Shown: positions 19,777-29,430 of the stretch, in pieces
Layout: every line of letters begins with the position of its first letter
How positions within the stretch are numbered: the stretch's first letter is position 1
NCBI RefSeq assembly: GCF_017916255.1
Contig: NZ_CP072827.1
Location: 1,302,001-1,366,000, forward strand
Direction: 5' to 3'
DNA length: 64,000 bases
DNA from: Streptomyces mobaraensis NBRC 13819 = DSM 40847
Lineage (GTDB): Bacteria; Actinomycetota; Actinomycetes; Streptomycetales; Streptomycetaceae
Made by a program: the position numbers and the translations under genes
Notes under the pieces: generated by a model
Database searches by the model: none
The model's input: the letters and a program-made list of their open reading frames with translations, nothing else
Told to the model about the DNA's origin: nothing

Positions 19777-21579
19777 TCACGCCTCCTTCGGGTCGACAGG
19801 GGCGGAGGGACGACGGCGGGAGGCCCGCAGCGGCGGCTTGGCGCCGAGCCGCTTGGGGTCGAGACCGGACCAGGGGTGACCGCTCGCGAAGAACTTGCGG
19901 CGGGCGAGGAGCGTCATCAGCGGCTTGGTGAAGAAGAAGACCACGACGACGTCGAGCAGCGTGGTCAGACCGAGGGTGAACGCGAAGCCCTGGACCTTGC
20001 CGACGGTGACGATGAAGAGCACCGCGGCGGCGAGGAAGGACACGAAGTCGGAGACCAGGATCGTCCGGCGGGCGCGCGGCCAGCCGCGCTCCACGGCGGG
20101 GCGCAGGCTGCGGCCCTCGCGGATCTCGTCCCGGACCCGCTCGAAGTAGACGATGAACGAGTCGGCGGTGATGCCGATGGCCACGATGGCACCACAGACG
20201 GCCGGGAGGTTCAGGGCGAACCCGATGGCCTTGCCCAGCAACACCATGATCGTGTACGTCAGCACCGCGGAGACCGCGAGGCTGGCGAGCGCGACGAGCG
20301 CGAGGCCGCGGTAGTAGACCACCAGGTAGATCACGACGAGCGCGAGGCCGATGGCACCCGCGATCAGACCGGCGCGCAGCTGCTCGCCGCCGAGCGCGGC
20401 GGAGACGGTGGTCTCCGTGACGATGTCGAACGACAGCGGCAGGGCGCCGTACGACAGGATGTTGGCGAGGTCGTCAGCGCTGGACTGGTCGAAGTTGCCG
20501 CTGATCTCGGCGCTGCCGCCGGGGATCGGGCCATTGACCCGGGGGGCGGAGACGGCCTGGCCGTCCAGGACGATCGCGAACCGGTTCTGCGGCTCGGGCT
20601 TGGCGGCGAGCTTGCCGGTGACGTCGGCGAACTTCTTGGCGCCGCTGCCGTTGAACTTCAGCTGCACCTGCCAGCCGCTGGCCCGCTGGGTGTCGAGGGC
20701 GGCCTTGGCGTCGGTGACGTCCCGGCCCTCGACCGCGACGGGACCGAGGAGCAGCTTCTCCTGGCCGTCCTTGTCGCAGACCACGACGTCGTCCCCGGGC
20801 TTGGCCTGGTCGCTGGCCTTCTTCGCCGCCTGGGAGCGGGCTTCCTTGGTGGAGCAGTCCAGGGCCGCGAACTGCTTCTGCAGGTCGTTGGAGGGGCCGC
20901 CCGAGGGCTTGGGGGACGGCGTGGGCGGCTTGGGCGCCTGCGGGGCCTTCAGGGCCTCCGTGACGGCCCGGCCCTGGCCGTGGGAGCCGGACGGGGTGGC
21001 CGAGGAGCCGGGGGCGGACGCGGTGGGCGTGCCCGAAGGCTTGCCCTTCTTGTCCTTCTCGGCGTCCTTCGCCTTGTCCGTGTCCTTGGGGGCCTTGCTC
21101 TTGTCGCCCTTGTCCTTGTCCTTGCCGGCGCCGGCCGACGCGCTCGGCGTGGGCTCGGGCAGCTTGCCGGCGGGCGCGGCGACGAGCACCGGGCGGAAGG
21201 CGAGCTGGGCGGTGGTGCCGACCTGCTCACGGGCCTGCTTCGCGTTCGTCCCCTTGGGGATGTTCACGATGATGTGCTTCTTGCCCTGCGTCTGGACCTC
21301 GGACTCGGTCACGCCGAGACCGTTGACACGCCGCTCGATGATGCCCGCGGCCGTGTTCATGTTGGTCGTGGTGATCGCGTTGGGCTGACCCGGCTGGTTC
21401 TTCGCCTCGAGCGTGAAGCTCGTGCCGCCCGCCAGGTCGATGCCCAGGCGGGGGGTGGTCTGCCCGGAGGCGAACATTCCCCCGACGAGCGCCACCATGG
21501 CGATCAGGATGAAGGCCAGGACTCTGCCCGGCCTGCCCTGGCCGCCCGGGGACCTGCGGCCCTTCTTCGGTGCTGCCAC
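19777..21579 (-). CDS. secD: Protein translocase subunit SecD with charged linker
   Basis: Partner of SecF. 600 residues from GTG 21579. Seen: membrane helix 1 (about 20-38), RLGIDLAGGTSFTLEA, P1 head domains, then five C-terminal helices with the conserved GIGLALVVIYLVVYYRG-like and GITADSFIVYFERVRDE segments. Between the two halves of P1 is a Lys/Asp/Ser/Pro-rich linker of about 100 residues (140-245), longer than in most bacteria and external to the cell. Preceded by a strong hairpin that separates it from yajC. Confidence 0.96.
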   Translation of the reverse strand: MAAPKKGRRSPGGQGRPGRVLAFILIAMVALVGGMFASGQTTPRLGIDLAGGTSFTLEAKNQPGQPNAITTTNMNTAAGIIERRVNGLGVTESEVQTQGKKHIIVNIPKGTNAKQAREQVGTTAQLAFRPVLVAAPAGKLPEPTPSASAGAGKDKDKGDKSKAPKDTDKAKDAEKDKKGKPSGTPTASAPGSSATPSGSHGQGRAVTEALKAPQAPKPPTPSPKPSGGPSNDLQKQFAALDCSTKEARSQAAKKASDQAKPGDDVVVCDKDGQEKLLLGPVAVEGRDVTDAKAALDTQRASGWQVQLKFNGSGAKKFADVTGKLAAKPEPQNRFAIVLDGQAVSAPRVNGPIPGGSAEISGNFDQSSADDLANILSYGALPLSFDIVTETTVSAALGGEQLRAGLIAGAIGLALVVIYLVVYYRGLALVALASLAVSAVLTYTIMVLLGKAIGFALNLPAVCGAIVAIGITADSFIVYFERVRDEIREGRSLRPAVERGWPRARRTILVSDFVSFLAAAVLFIVTVGKVQGFAFTLGLTTLLDVVVVFFFTKPLMTLLARRKFFASGHPWSGLDPKRLGAKPPLRASRRRPSAPVDPKEA

Positions 21580-21679
21580 CTTGTCGTTTCTCCCTGTCCA
21601 ACCGCCCGGCGTCGGGTGTTCGCCGGGCGGCCACGAAGTTTGTGGGGACCTGCCCCCCGCCGGAGCCTAGACCGTCAGC

Positions 21680-21717
21680 GAACCGCGACGCACCGAGCGG
21701 TGGGTGCGTCGCGGTTC
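21680..21717 (-). terminator. Hairpin between yajC and secD
   Basis: Perfect 15-bp stem GAACCGCGACGCACC/GGTGCGTCGCGGTTC with an 8-base loop, ten bases past the yajC stop. It may end the yajC transcript or attenuate read-through to secD. Confidence 0.85.
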
Positions 21718-21726
21718 CAGGTGGGG

Positions 21727-22272
21727 CTACTTCGCGTCGGAGCCGCCGTCCCGCTTGCCGTCCTTCGGCTCGGCCTTGGGCTCCGCCTTGGCGGCGTCCG
21801 CGGGCTTCTCCGCCGTCACGGCCTCGTCCTCGGCGGAGGCGTCGGCCTTCGCGGGGGCGTCGCCGGAGGTGTCCTTGCCGAGGTCGATCTTCTTCTCGCC
21901 GGCCTTCTCGGCCGCCCCGTCCTTGTCGGCCCCCTCGGTCAGCGAGGAGAGGTCGTCCGGGACGACCGGGGCGTCGTCGTCGGAGCCCTCGATGCCGTGG
22001 ATGATGCGGTTGTACTCGTCGTCCGGCAGGACGGCGCCGATGGCGTTCTTCGCGTAGATCGCGTGCACGCCCGGGGCGACCTCCAGGAGGACCGAGTCCT
22101 CGCTGACCTCCTTGACGGTGGCGTACATGCCGCCGATCGTCCGCACACCGGTGCCCGGCTGCATCTGGTCGCGCATCTGCGCAGCCTGGCGCTGCTTGTT
22201 CTTGGCCGACCGGGTCATCAGGAACATGGCCCCGATGAGCACGATGAACGGCAGGAGAGTCACGATATTCAC
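21727..22272 (-). CDS. yajC: Preprotein translocase subunit YajC
   Basis: 181 residues from GTG 22272. One N-terminal membrane helix (LLPFIVLIGAMFLMTRSAK), then the YajC beta domain (MQPGTGVRTIGGMYATVKEV, VLLEVAPGVHAIYAKNAIG), and a long acidic/Ala/Lys-rich tail of about 85 residues not found in E. coli YajC. Part of the SecDF-YajC complex; upstream of secD. Confidence 0.94.
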   Translation of the reverse strand: MNIVTLLPFIVLIGAMFLMTRSAKNKQRQAAQMRDQMQPGTGVRTIGGMYATVKEVSEDSVLLEVAPGVHAIYAKNAIGAVLPDDEYNRIIHGIEGSDDDAPVVPDDLSSLTEGADKDGAAEKAGEKKIDLGKDTSGDAPAKADASAEDEAVTAEKPADAAKAEPKAEPKDGKRDGGSDAK

Positions 22273-22436
22273 GGGACGGGATTTCCTTCACACGACCGCT
22301 TGGGGATGCGGCCTGGTCTACGGGGGTGGTATGCCGCGCCATACGGACGGCATCGGCGGAGTCTAAGCGAGTCCGCACCAATGGAACAACGCCCAGCATG
22401 GCACCCGGGTTCCTGGCCGGACCAGCCCCCGCGCCG

Positions 22437-23516
22437 TCACTCCGCGAACAGGGAACGCTGCCCGGGCCCGCCCTGTCCGATCCCGCCCGCACCCCCGGCG
22501 ACCTGCGGCGGCACCATCCCCAGGTGCTCCCAGGCGGCGGGCGTGGCGATCCGGCCCCGGGGGGTGCGGGCCAGCAGCCCCTCCCGGACGAGGAAGGGCT
22601 CGGCGACCTCCTCGACGGTCTCCCGCTCCTCGCCGACGGCCACGGCCAGCGTGGACAGGCCGACCGGACCGCCGCCGAACAGCTTGAGGAGCGCGGTGAG
22701 CACGGCCCGGTCCAGCCGGTCCAGGCCGCGGGCGTCCACCTCGTACACCTCCAGGGCCTGCGCCGCGGTCTCCCGGGTGATCCGGCCGTCGGCCTTCACC
22801 TGGGCGTAGTCGCGGACCCGGCGCAGCAGCCGGTTGGCGATCCGGGGCGTGCCGCGGGAACGCCCGGCGATCTCGGCCGCCCCGTCGTCGTCCACGGCCA
22901 CGTCGAGCAGGCCGGCGGACCGCCGGACGACGCGCTCCAGCTCGGCGGGCGCGTAGAACTCCATGTGCCCGGTGAAGCCGAAGCGGTCGCGCAGCGGGGG
23001 CGGCAGCAGACCGGCGCGGGTGGTGGCGCCGACCAGGGTGAAGGGCGGCAGCTCCAGGGGGATGGCGGTGGCGCCGGGGCCCTTGCCGACGATGACGTCG
23101 ACGCGGAAGTCCTCCATCGCCATGTACAGCATCTCCTCGGCGGGCCGGGACATCCGGTGGATCTCGTCGAGGAAGAGGACCTCGCCCTCGGTGAGCGAGG
23201 AGAGGATCGCCGCGAGGTCGCCCGCGTGCTGGATGGCGGGGCCGGAGGTGATGCGGATGGGGGCGCCCATCTCGGCGGCGATGATCATCGAGAGGGTGGT
23301 CTTGCCGAGCCCGGGGGCGCCGGAGAGCAGGATGTGGTCAGCCGTGGCGCCACGCTGCCGGGCCGCCTTGAGCACCAGGTCGAGCTGTTCGCGCACCCGC
23401 TCCTGGCCGACGAACTCGCTCAGGTCCTTGGGCCGCAGGGCGGCTTCGACGGCCTGGTCGTCATGGTCGGCGACGGCCCCGACGAGCCGTTCGCCCGGGG
23501 GAGGTACGAAGTCCAC
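22437..23516 (-). CDS. ruvB: Holliday junction branch migration ATPase RuvB
   Basis: Hexameric AAA+ motor of RuvAB branch migration. About 359 residues from GTG 23516 (AGGTG sits six bases upstream). Seen: [15 protein letters not shown], Walker [12 protein letters not shown], Walker B LFLDEIHR, sensor [37 protein letters not shown], and the winged-helix C-terminus ([17 protein letters not shown]). The reading frame upstream of 23516 runs through a repeat element and is not coding. Confidence 0.96.
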   Translation of the reverse strand: MDFVPPPGERLVGAVADHDDQAVEAALRPKDLSEFVGQERVREQLDLVLKAARQRGATADHILLSGAPGLGKTTLSMIIAAEMGAPIRITSGPAIQHAGDLAAILSSLTEGEVLFLDEIHRMSRPAEEMLYMAMEDFRVDVIVGKGPGATAIPLELPPFTLVGATTRAGLLPPPLRDRFGFTGHMEFYAPAELERVVRRSAGLLDVAVDDDGAAEIAGRSRGTPRIANRLLRRVRDYAQVKADGRITRETAAQALEVYEVDARGLDRLDRAVLTALLKLFGGGPVGLSTLAVAVGEERETVEEVAEPFLVREGLLARTPRGRIATPAAWEHLGMVPPQVAGGAGGIGQGGPGQRSLFAE

Positions 23517-23530
23517 GGTGACACCTGCTT

Positions 23531-23628
23531 TCAGCCCGTCCGGCGTTTGAGGACACCGCGCGGAGCGTGGTTCGGGGGTGTGGGGGCCAAGCCCCCGCAA
23601 GAAACGGGTAAGGGCGGGGCGGGGAGAA
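23531..23628. repeat. Compound palindromic repeat, half copy
   Basis: Carries one arm (CAGCCCGTCCGGCGTTTGAG) of the central palindrome found at 8428 and 44871, followed by the GTGGGGGC/GCCCCCGC side hairpin and the AAACGGG..AGGGCGGGG end. The other arm is missing. It separates ruvA from ruvB, genes on the same strand. Confidence 0.75.
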
Positions 23629-23637
23629 ACCCCTGCC

Positions 23638-24249
23638 TCACCGGGCCCGGTTCAGCGTCTGCAGAGCAGCCCGCAACAACTGCCCGACCTGCGGAGCACC
23701 CCCCGCGGCCGCCGCCTGCGGCGCGACGGCCTCGACGGCTTCCTCCGCGTCACGCGGCGCATACCCGAGCCCCACGAGCGCGGCGTGCAGCTGCTCGCGC
23801 CAGCCGGCGGGCGCCGAGGAGACGGCGGCGGCGGGCGCGGAACCCACCGGCTCCCCCAGCCGGTCCTTGAGCTCCAGCAGCAGCTTCTGCGCCCCCTTCT
23901 TGCCGATGCCGGGCACGGCGGTGAGCGCCTTCTCGTCACCGGCGGCGAACGCCCGCCGCAGCGCGTCCGGAGAGTGCACGGCCAGCATCGCCTGGGCGAG
24001 CCGCGGCCCGACCCCGCTCGCGGTCTGCAGCAGCTCGAACGTCTGCCGCTCGTCGTCGTCGGCGAAGCCGTAGAGGGTCAGGGAGTCCTCGCGGACGACG
24101 AGGGAGGTGGCCAGCCGCGCCGACTCCCCCACGCGGAGCGTGGCGAGCGTGGTGGGCGTGCACTGGACGGCCATGCCGACGCCGCCGACCTCGACGACGG
24201 CGGTGTCCGGGGCGAGGGCGGCGACGGGGCCGGAGACGAAGGCGATCAT
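23638..24249 (-). CDS. ruvA: Holliday junction DNA helicase subunit RuvA
   Basis: Tetrameric junction-binding protein. 203 residues from ATG 24249 ([26 protein letters not shown]-fold), two helix-hairpin-helix motifs ([33 protein letters not shown]), and the RuvB-contacting domain III at the end ([18 protein letters not shown]). The start overlaps the ruvC stop (ATGA). Confidence 0.96.
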   Translation of the reverse strand: MIAFVSGPVAALAPDTAVVEVGGVGMAVQCTPTTLATLRVGESARLATSLVVREDSLTLYGFADDDERQTFELLQTASGVGPRLAQAMLAVHSPDALRRAFAAGDEKALTAVPGIGKKGAQKLLLELKDRLGEPVGSAPAAAVSSAPAGWREQLHAALVGLGYAPRDAEEAVEAVAPQAAAAGGAPQVGQLLRAALQTLNRAR

Positions 24250-24797
24250 CGGGTGCCCTTCGGGAGGCGTACGGGAGCGGTGGTGCGGCGGTGGGCGGCG
24301 ACCGCCTGCTGGAGGCGGCCGGTGGCCGGGGCCCGCCAGATGTGGCAGATGGCCAGCGCGAGGGCGTCGGCGGCGTCGGCCGGCTTGGGGGGCGCGTCGA
24401 GCCGCAGCAGCCGGGTGACCATGGAGCCCACCTGGGCCTTGTCGGCCCGGCCCGAGCCGGTGACGGCCGCCTTGACCTCGCTGGGGGTGTGCAGCGCGAC
24501 GGGCAGCCCGCGGCGGGCGGCGCACAGCATGGCGACGGCGCTGGCCTGGGCGGTGCCCATGACCGTGCGGACGTTGTGCTGGCTGAAGACGCGCTCGACG
24601 GCGACGTACTCGGGCCGGTGCTCGTCCAGCCACTCCTCTATGCCGCGCTCCACGAGGACCAGCCGCTCGGCGGTGTCCGCCTCGGCGGGCGTCCGGACGA
24701 CACCGACGCCCAGCATGCGCAGCGGTCGTCCCGCCGTCCCCTCGACGACGCCGACGCCGCACCGCGTCAGCCCCGGGTCCACCCCCAGCACGCGCAC
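24246..24797 (-). CDS. ruvC: Holliday junction resolvase RuvC
   Basis: 183 residues from GTG 24797. Acidic catalytic residues: D7 in [13 protein letters not shown] in [13 protein letters not shown] in [15 protein letters not shown], and the late [12 protein letters not shown]. RuvC and RuvA are translationally coupled; RuvB follows after the repeat element. Head of the ruvCAB unit. Confidence 0.96.
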   Translation of the reverse strand: MRVLGVDPGLTRCGVGVVEGTAGRPLRMLGVGVVRTPAEADTAERLVLVERGIEEWLDEHRPEYVAVERVFSQHNVRTVMGTAQASAVAMLCAARRGLPVALHTPSEVKAAVTGSGRADKAQVGSMVTRLLRLDAPPKPADAADALALAICHIWRAPATGRLQQAVAAHRRTTAPVRLPKGTR

Positions 24798-24869
24798 CGC
24801 GCCCCTCCTTCGGTCAACTGTTCCGGCAGGCTACCGGGCGGCACTGACAACGCCCCGGACCGACAGCGC

Positions 24870-24903
24870 GACGGGCCGACGGGAGGTGTCCCGTCGGCCC
24901 GTC
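24870..24903 (-). terminator. Strong terminator between yebC and ruvC
   Basis: Perfect 15-bp stem GACGGGCCGACGGGA/TCCCGTCGGCCCGTC with a GGTG loop. It lies 139 bases past the yebC stop and upstream of ruvC, so it insulates ruvCAB from yebC read-through. Confidence 0.9.
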
Positions 24904-24939
24904 GGCGGCCGCTCAACTGCCGTGAGCCGGGCGCCCGCT

Positions 24940-25048
24940 GGAGATCACGCGTCTGCCGGAGACCAGGCGTTCCGCCGGAGACCGGATACCGCCGCAGATC
25001 AGGAGATCAGGCGTGCGCTGGGATCAGGCGTGCGCTGGGGATCAGGCG
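24940..25048 (-). repeat. Degenerate tandem repeats reaching into the yebC stop codon
   Basis: Units of about 16-17 bases containing GATCAGGCGTGCGCTGG (plus strand) occur next to each other at 25005-25048, and decayed forms (GGAGATCA, GGAGACCAGGCGT) extend back to about 24940. The last unit is the end of yebC itself, so the TGATC around the stop codon is multiplied downstream of the gene. Confidence 0.75.
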
Positions 25049-25794
25049 TCGACCTTCGCCATGACGTCGTCGGAGACGTCGAAGTTGGCGAAGACGTTCT
25101 GGACGTCGTCGCTGTCCTCCAGGGCGTCGATCAGCTTGAAGATCTTGCGCGCGCCCTCCTCGTCCAGCTGCACCTGCATGGTGGGGACGAAGTTGGCCTC
25201 GGCGGAGTCGTAGTCGATGCCCGCCTCCTGGAGCGCGGTGCGGACCGCGACCAGGTCGGTGGCCTCGCTGAGGACCTCGAAGTTCTCGCCGAGGTCGTTG
25301 ACCTCTTCGGCACCGGCGTCCAGGACCGCGCCGAGGACGTCGTCCTCGGTCAGCTCGCCCTTGGGGACGATCACGACGCCCTTGCGGTTGAAGAGGTAGG
25401 AGACCGAGCCCGGGTCGGCCATCGAGCCGCCGTTGCGGGTCATGGCGACGCGGACGTCACCGGCGGCGCGGTTGCGGTTGTCGGTGAGGCACTCGATGAG
25501 GACGGCCACGCCGTTGGGGCCGTAGCCCTCGTACATGATCGTCTCGTAGTCGGCGCCACCGGCCTCCAGACCGGCACCACGCTTGATCGCGGAGTCGATG
25601 TTCTTGTTCGGAACCGACTGCTTCTTGGCCTTCTGAACGGCGTCGTAAAGGGTCGGGTTACCGTCCAGGTCGGCACCGCCCATACGGGCCGCGACCTCGA
25701 TGTTCTTGATCAGCTTCGCGAAGAGCTTGCCACGCTTGGCGTCGATCACGGCCTTCTTGTGCTTCGTCGTAGCCCATTTAGAGTGGCCGGACAT
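25042..25794 (-). CDS. YebC/TACO1-family regulator
   Basis: 250 residues from ATG 25794 ([22 protein letters not shown]), standard length. The family includes transcriptional regulators and, as shown more recently, ribosome-associated factors easing translation of proline stretches. Seen: the N-terminal basic domain, [47 protein letters not shown], and the acidic domain [26 protein letters not shown]. Located between pdxT and ruvC, as in other actinomycetes. Confidence 0.95.
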   Translation of the reverse strand: MSGHSKWATTKHKKAVIDAKRGKLFAKLIKNIEVAARMGGADLDGNPTLYDAVQKAKKQSVPNKNIDSAIKRGAGLEAGGADYETIMYEGYGPNGVAVLIECLTDNRNRAAGDVRVAMTRNGGSMADPGSVSYLFNRKGVVIVPKGELTEDDVLGAVLDAGAEEVNDLGENFEVLSEATDLVAVRTALQEAGIDYDSAEANFVPTMQVQLDEEGARKIFKLIDALEDSDDVQNVFANFDVSDDVMAKVDA

Positions 25795-25853
25795 CAGCCT
25801 GTCTCCTTCGCGTTACCCATCCTTGAACGAACGACAGAGATCCTACCGGGATC

Positions 25854-26447
25854 TCAGCCCCGCGCGGCGCGGACCATGTCCACGAACAGCCCGTGCACCC
25901 GGTGGTCGCCGGTCAGCTCCGGGTGGAAGGACGTGGCCAGCACGTTCGCCTGGCGCACGGCGACGGTGTGGCCCTCGTGCACGGCCAGGACCTCGACGTC
26001 GGCCCCGGTGGACTCGACCCAGGGGGCGCGGATGAAGACGCCCTCGACCGGGCCGCCCTCGACGCCGGACATCGCGACGGACGCCTCGAACGACTCGTTC
26101 TGGCGGCCGAAGGCGTTGCGGCGCACGATCATGTCGATGCCGCCGAGGGTCTCCTGGTCCTCACGGCCGTCCAGGATCTTGTCGGCGAGCATGATCATGC
26201 CGGCGCAGGTGCCGTAGACCGGCATCCCGGAGCGCACCCGCTCGCGGAGCGGTTCCAGCATGCCGAAGACCACGGCCAGCTTGGACATGGTGGTGGACTC
26301 GCCGCCGGGTATCACCAGGCCGTCGACCTCGGCGAGCTCCTCGGGGCGGCGGACCGGACGGGCCGTCGCGTCGGCGGCCGCCAGGGCCACGAGGTGCTCG
26401 CGGACGTCGCCCTGGAGGGCGAGGACACCGATGGTGGGGGTGGACAC
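25854..26447 (-). CDS. pdxT: Pyridoxal 5'-phosphate synthase glutaminase subunit PdxT
   Basis: Releases ammonia from glutamine for PdxS. 197 residues from GTG 26447 ([17 protein letters not shown]). Class I glutaminase triad visible: Cys in [12 protein letters not shown], and the His/Glu in SFHPELTGD near the C-terminus; [12 protein letters not shown] forms the oxyanion region. Eighty bases after pdxS. Confidence 0.96.
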   Translation of the reverse strand: MSTPTIGVLALQGDVREHLVALAAADATARPVRRPEELAEVDGLVIPGGESTTMSKLAVVFGMLEPLRERVRSGMPVYGTCAGMIMLADKILDGREDQETLGGIDMIVRRNAFGRQNESFEASVAMSGVEGGPVEGVFIRAPWVESTGADVEVLAVHEGHTVAVRQANVLATSFHPELTGDHRVHGLFVDMVRAARG

Positions 26448-26527
26448 GATCGTCCTGCCTCTCGGTCGTACGGGCCGGTGGGCGGCCCGCGCCTGTGCCG
26501 CGGGCCGCCCACCGGGGACTGCGGGGA

Positions 26528-27436
26528 CTACCAGCCGCGGTTGGCGTACCGCTCGGCCTCGGGGAGGGTGTCGCAGTTGATGCCGACCATGGCCTCGCCC
26601 AGGTTGCGGGAGGCGTCCGCGATGACCTTCGGGTCGTCGTAGAAGGTGGTGGCCTTCACGATGGCCGCGGCGCGCTTGGCCGGGTCGCCGGACTTGAAGA
26701 TGCCGGAGCCGACGAAGACGCCCTCGGCGCCGAGCTGGCGCATCAGCGCGGCGTCGGCCGGGGTGGCGACGCCACCGGCGGAGAACAGCACGACCGGCAG
26801 CTTGCCGAGCTCGGCGACCTCCTTGACCAGCTCGTAGGGGGCGCGCAGCTCCTTGGCGGCGGCGAAGAGCTCGTTGTTGTCCAGGGCGCGCAGCTTGCCG
26901 ATCTCGTTCTTGATCTGGCGCAGGTGGCGGACGGCCTCGACGACGTTGCCGGTGCCGGCCTCGCCCTTGGAACGGATCATGGCCGCGCCCTCGGCGATGC
27001 GGCGCAGGGCCTCGCCCAGGTTGGTGGCACCGCAGACGAACGGGGTGGTGAAGGCCCACTTGTCGCTGTGGTTGACCTCGTCGGCCGGGGTCAGGACCTC
27101 GGACTCGTCGATGTAGTCGACACCGAGCGACTGGAGCACCTGGGCCTCGACGAAGTGGCCGATGCGCGACTTGGCCATCACGGGGATGGAGACGGCGCCG
27201 ATGATCTCTTCGATCATGTTCGGGTCGGACATCCGGGCCACGCCGCCGTCCTTGCGGATGTCGGCCGGGACCCGCTCCAGGGCCATGACCGCCACCGCGC
27301 CCGCGTCTTCGGCGATCTTCGCCTGCTCGGCGTTGACGACGTCCATGATCACGCCGCCCTTGAGCTGCTCGGCCATGCCGCGCTTCACGCGCGCGGTGCC
27401 GGTCTCGGGGTTGGGGGACGTGCTGGTGGTGGACAC
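26528..27436 (-). CDS. pdxS: Pyridoxal 5'-phosphate synthase subunit PdxS
   Basis: Condenses ribose 5-phosphate, glyceraldehyde 3-phosphate and ammonia to PLP. 302 residues from GTG 27436. Seen: [20 protein letters not shown] with the catalytic lysine, [43 protein letters not shown], and [24 protein letters not shown]. Operon with pdxT in the DXP-independent PLP pathway. Confidence 0.97.
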   Translation of the reverse strand: MSTTSTSPNPETGTARVKRGMAEQLKGGVIMDVVNAEQAKIAEDAGAVAVMALERVPADIRKDGGVARMSDPNMIEEIIGAVSIPVMAKSRIGHFVEAQVLQSLGVDYIDESEVLTPADEVNHSDKWAFTTPFVCGATNLGEALRRIAEGAAMIRSKGEAGTGNVVEAVRHLRQIKNEIGKLRALDNNELFAAAKELRAPYELVKEVAELGKLPVVLFSAGGVATPADAALMRQLGAEGVFVGSGIFKSGDPAKRAAAIVKATTFYDDPKVIADASRNLGEAMVGINCDTLPEAERYANRGW

Positions 27437-27589
27437 GATGCGACCTCACTATCCGGGGCGTTGATCCTGCAGCGTCATCAAAGCCGTCCGGGCGGTGGGG
27501 CGAAAGGGCCAATTTCGGGTGGGTGGCTTGTGCGGGGTGGAAGGTGGCCTGTTCGGCGGGGACGGGGGCGGGGCGCGCGCCGGTGACCG

Positions 27590-28144
27590 TCAGCCGCCCG
27601 GCCGGTCGACGAGGGCCGCGGGCGGCTCGTCGTCCATCTCGAAGGCCAGCGGGAACGGGGCGTGGCCGGCCAGCCTGAACCAGCGCACCACCCGGTGCCG
27701 GCGCACGGCCCGGGCGGCGCGGACCGCGTCGTTGTGAAAACGGCGGGCCATCGGCACCCGGCGGACCGCCTGGTCGAGCTCCACCAGCGACTCCTCCCCG
27801 CCCGGCGCCTCGCGGACGGCCGCCGTCTGCGCGGTCTCGGCGAAGACCGCGCGCAGCGCCTGGCTCAGCTCGCTCTCGGCGACCTCCCGCTGCTCCTCCT
27901 CCGCCTGCCGGGCCGCGTGCGCGGCCTGGTAGAGGACGATCGACGCGGCCGGGTCGAGGACCCCGGCGGTGGCGAGCTCCTGGGCGACCGAGGCGCGCCG
28001 CAGCAGTTGGGCGTCCAGGGCGGCGCGCGCCGCGTCGATGCGGCTGTGCAGCCGGTCCAAGCGGCCGGCGGTCCAGCTGAGGTAGACGCCGACGAGGACC
28101 AGGGCGGCCACCGTCCACACGAAGATCCAGAGAGAATCCGTCAC
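27590..28144 (-). CDS. LemA-like small membrane protein, function unknown
   Basis: 184 residues from GTG 28144. One N-terminal helix ([21 protein letters not shown]), external or cytoplasmic helical region with [31 protein letters not shown], which resembles LemA family helices, then an acidic helix and a basic [25 protein letters not shown] segment. Conserved upstream of pdxS in streptomycetes; not characterised. Confidence 0.8.
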   Translation of the reverse strand: MTDSLWIFVWTVAALVLVGVYLSWTAGRLDRLHSRIDAARAALDAQLLRRASVAQELATAGVLDPAASIVLYQAAHAARQAEEEQREVAESELSQALRAVFAETAQTAAVREAPGGEESLVELDQAVRRVPMARRFHNDAVRAARAVRRHRVVRWFRLAGHAPFPLAFEMDDEPPAALVDRPGG

Positions 28145-28211
28145 GCCGGGTCACAGTACCCGCCCGGACGGCGGCCGACGGCCACCTCCCCGGGCCTCCC
28201 GGGCGGTCCCT

Positions 28212-28283
28212 CCACCCGTGGGTGGACGACGGGTGGAGACGGGCCCTGGAGGAATCGACCCGTGCTCCGATCCGTCTCCACCC
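28212..28283. promoter_or_regulatory. Possible operator: clustered GGTGGA dyads upstream of the VC0807-type gene
   Basis: Holds TCCACCC-GT-GGGTGGA and, just after it, a 12-bp inverted repeat GGGTGGAGACGG ... CCGTCTCCACCC with arms at 28231-28242 and 28272-28283. It lies 94-165 bases before the ATG at 28377, in the divergent promoter region with the LemA-like gene. Regulator unknown. Confidence 0.45.
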
Positions 28284-28376
28284 GGCCCGCGCCTAGCGTC
28301 GTGAGTGGCAGAACTCCCGTCCACCGGGCGGGGTTTCACCGCTCTCGGGAAACCGTCGAGGCAAGGGGGTCGTCCC

Positions 28377-29075
28377 ATGCGACCGCACGTTCCGCGCGCC
28401 AGGCGCGCTCTGCTCACCACACCGCTCGTCGTCATCGTCCTCCCGCTGGTGCTGTACTACGTGCTCCGCGCCCAGGGAGCCCCCGCGTGGCAGGCGTTGC
28501 TGCTCAGCAGCCTTCCGCCGGTCGCGCACTCCGTGACCGCCGCCCTCCGGGACCACCGGGTCGGGTACGTGGACCTGCTGGTGATCGGCCTGCTGCTGAT
28601 ATCCGCGGGGACCTCGCTGGTCAGCGGGGATCCCCGGGTGCTGCTGCTGAAGGACGCGGCGCTCCCGGCGGCCCTCGGGCTGGGCATGGGGGCGACGCTG
28701 TGGGCCGCCCGGCCGTTCGCCTTCCAGTTCGGCCACCAGTTCCGCTCCGGCGCGGCGGCGGAGCAGGCGGAGGGGTACTGGCGGGAGTCCCCCGCCTTCC
28801 GGCAGGCCCTGCGGTCGCTCACGCTGCTGTGGGCCGGCGCGGAACTGCTCGACGCGCTGCTGAGCACGACGGAGGCGCTGTTCCTGCCCGTCGACGCGGT
28901 ACCGCTGCTCGGCCGCGTCCAGTCGCTGGCCGTCGTGGGCGCGGTGGCGGTCCTCAGCATCCGCCGCAGCCGGCGGTTCCGCGACCGGCACGGGATACCG
29001 CTGTTCGGCTTCCGGGAGCCGGCGGGGGCCGGGGAGGAGGCGGACATACGGCACCGGGCCCCGGATCCGGTGTGA
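28377..29075 (+). CDS. VC0807-type polytopic membrane protein
   Basis: 232 residues from ATG 28377 (AAGGGGG eight bases upstream). Six hydrophobic segments: TTPLVVIVLPLVLYYVL, WQALLLSSLPPVAHSVT, VDLLVIGLLLISAG, LPAALGLGMGATLWAA, LTLLWAGAELLDALL and QSLAVVGAVAVLSIRR. Matches the VC0807 family pattern (a conserved R-F-R-D-R near the end after the last helix). Function unknown; streptomycete members are often next to regulatory genes. A longer in-frame start at 28305 has weaker context. Confidence 0.75.
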   Translation: MRPHVPRARRALLTTPLVVIVLPLVLYYVLRAQGAPAWQALLLSSLPPVAHSVTAALRDHRVGYVDLLVIGLLLISAGTSLVSGDPRVLLLKDAALPAALGLGMGATLWAARPFAFQFGHQFRSGAAAEQAEGYWRESPAFRQALRSLTLLWAGAELLDALLSTTEALFLPVDAVPLLGRVQSLAVVGAVAVLSIRRSRRFRDRHGIPLFGFREPAGAGEEADIRHRAPDPV

Positions 29076-29430
29076 ACCGGGAACCGGCGGACGCTCGGGG
29101 CGCGACGTCGGAGGCCGGGTTCGAGGAGTCGGAGGGCCCGAATCGGAAGGCCGGAATCCGGAAGCGGGAATCGGGATCGGGGCCGGCACGGGGGTCCGGC
29201 TCCGGTCCTCGGACCCGCCCGAGGTGCTCGCCCCGGCGCCCTGGGCCTGGGAGGAAGCGGGACAGGCCCCGAGCCCGGGCCGACTCCCGCAGCCGCCTCC
29301 GGGGTGTTCCCCTCGAGGCCCAGGGCTGGTCGCCGCGGACCCGGACCAGGAAGGAACCGGACCAGGGCGACCGGGGACGCGCCTGGACGGGGTCGGGCCC
29401 CTGTACCCCAGTACACGACCCGGCCCCGGG
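29076..29430. other. Convergent intergenic gap
   Basis: 355 bases between the convergent VC0807-type gene and pimA. No gene with convincing codon bias. It contains short purine-rich repeats (GGAATC..GGAAGC) at about 29145-29175 and imperfect hairpins near 29390-29430 (GGTCGGGCCCC with CGACCCGGCCCC, and CCCGGG dyads) that probably end both transcripts. Confidence 0.6.

Noticed and set aside
22437..23600. Longer RuvB beginning at 23600
   Set aside because: The extra 28 residues are read through the half-copy palindrome and are not RuvB-like.
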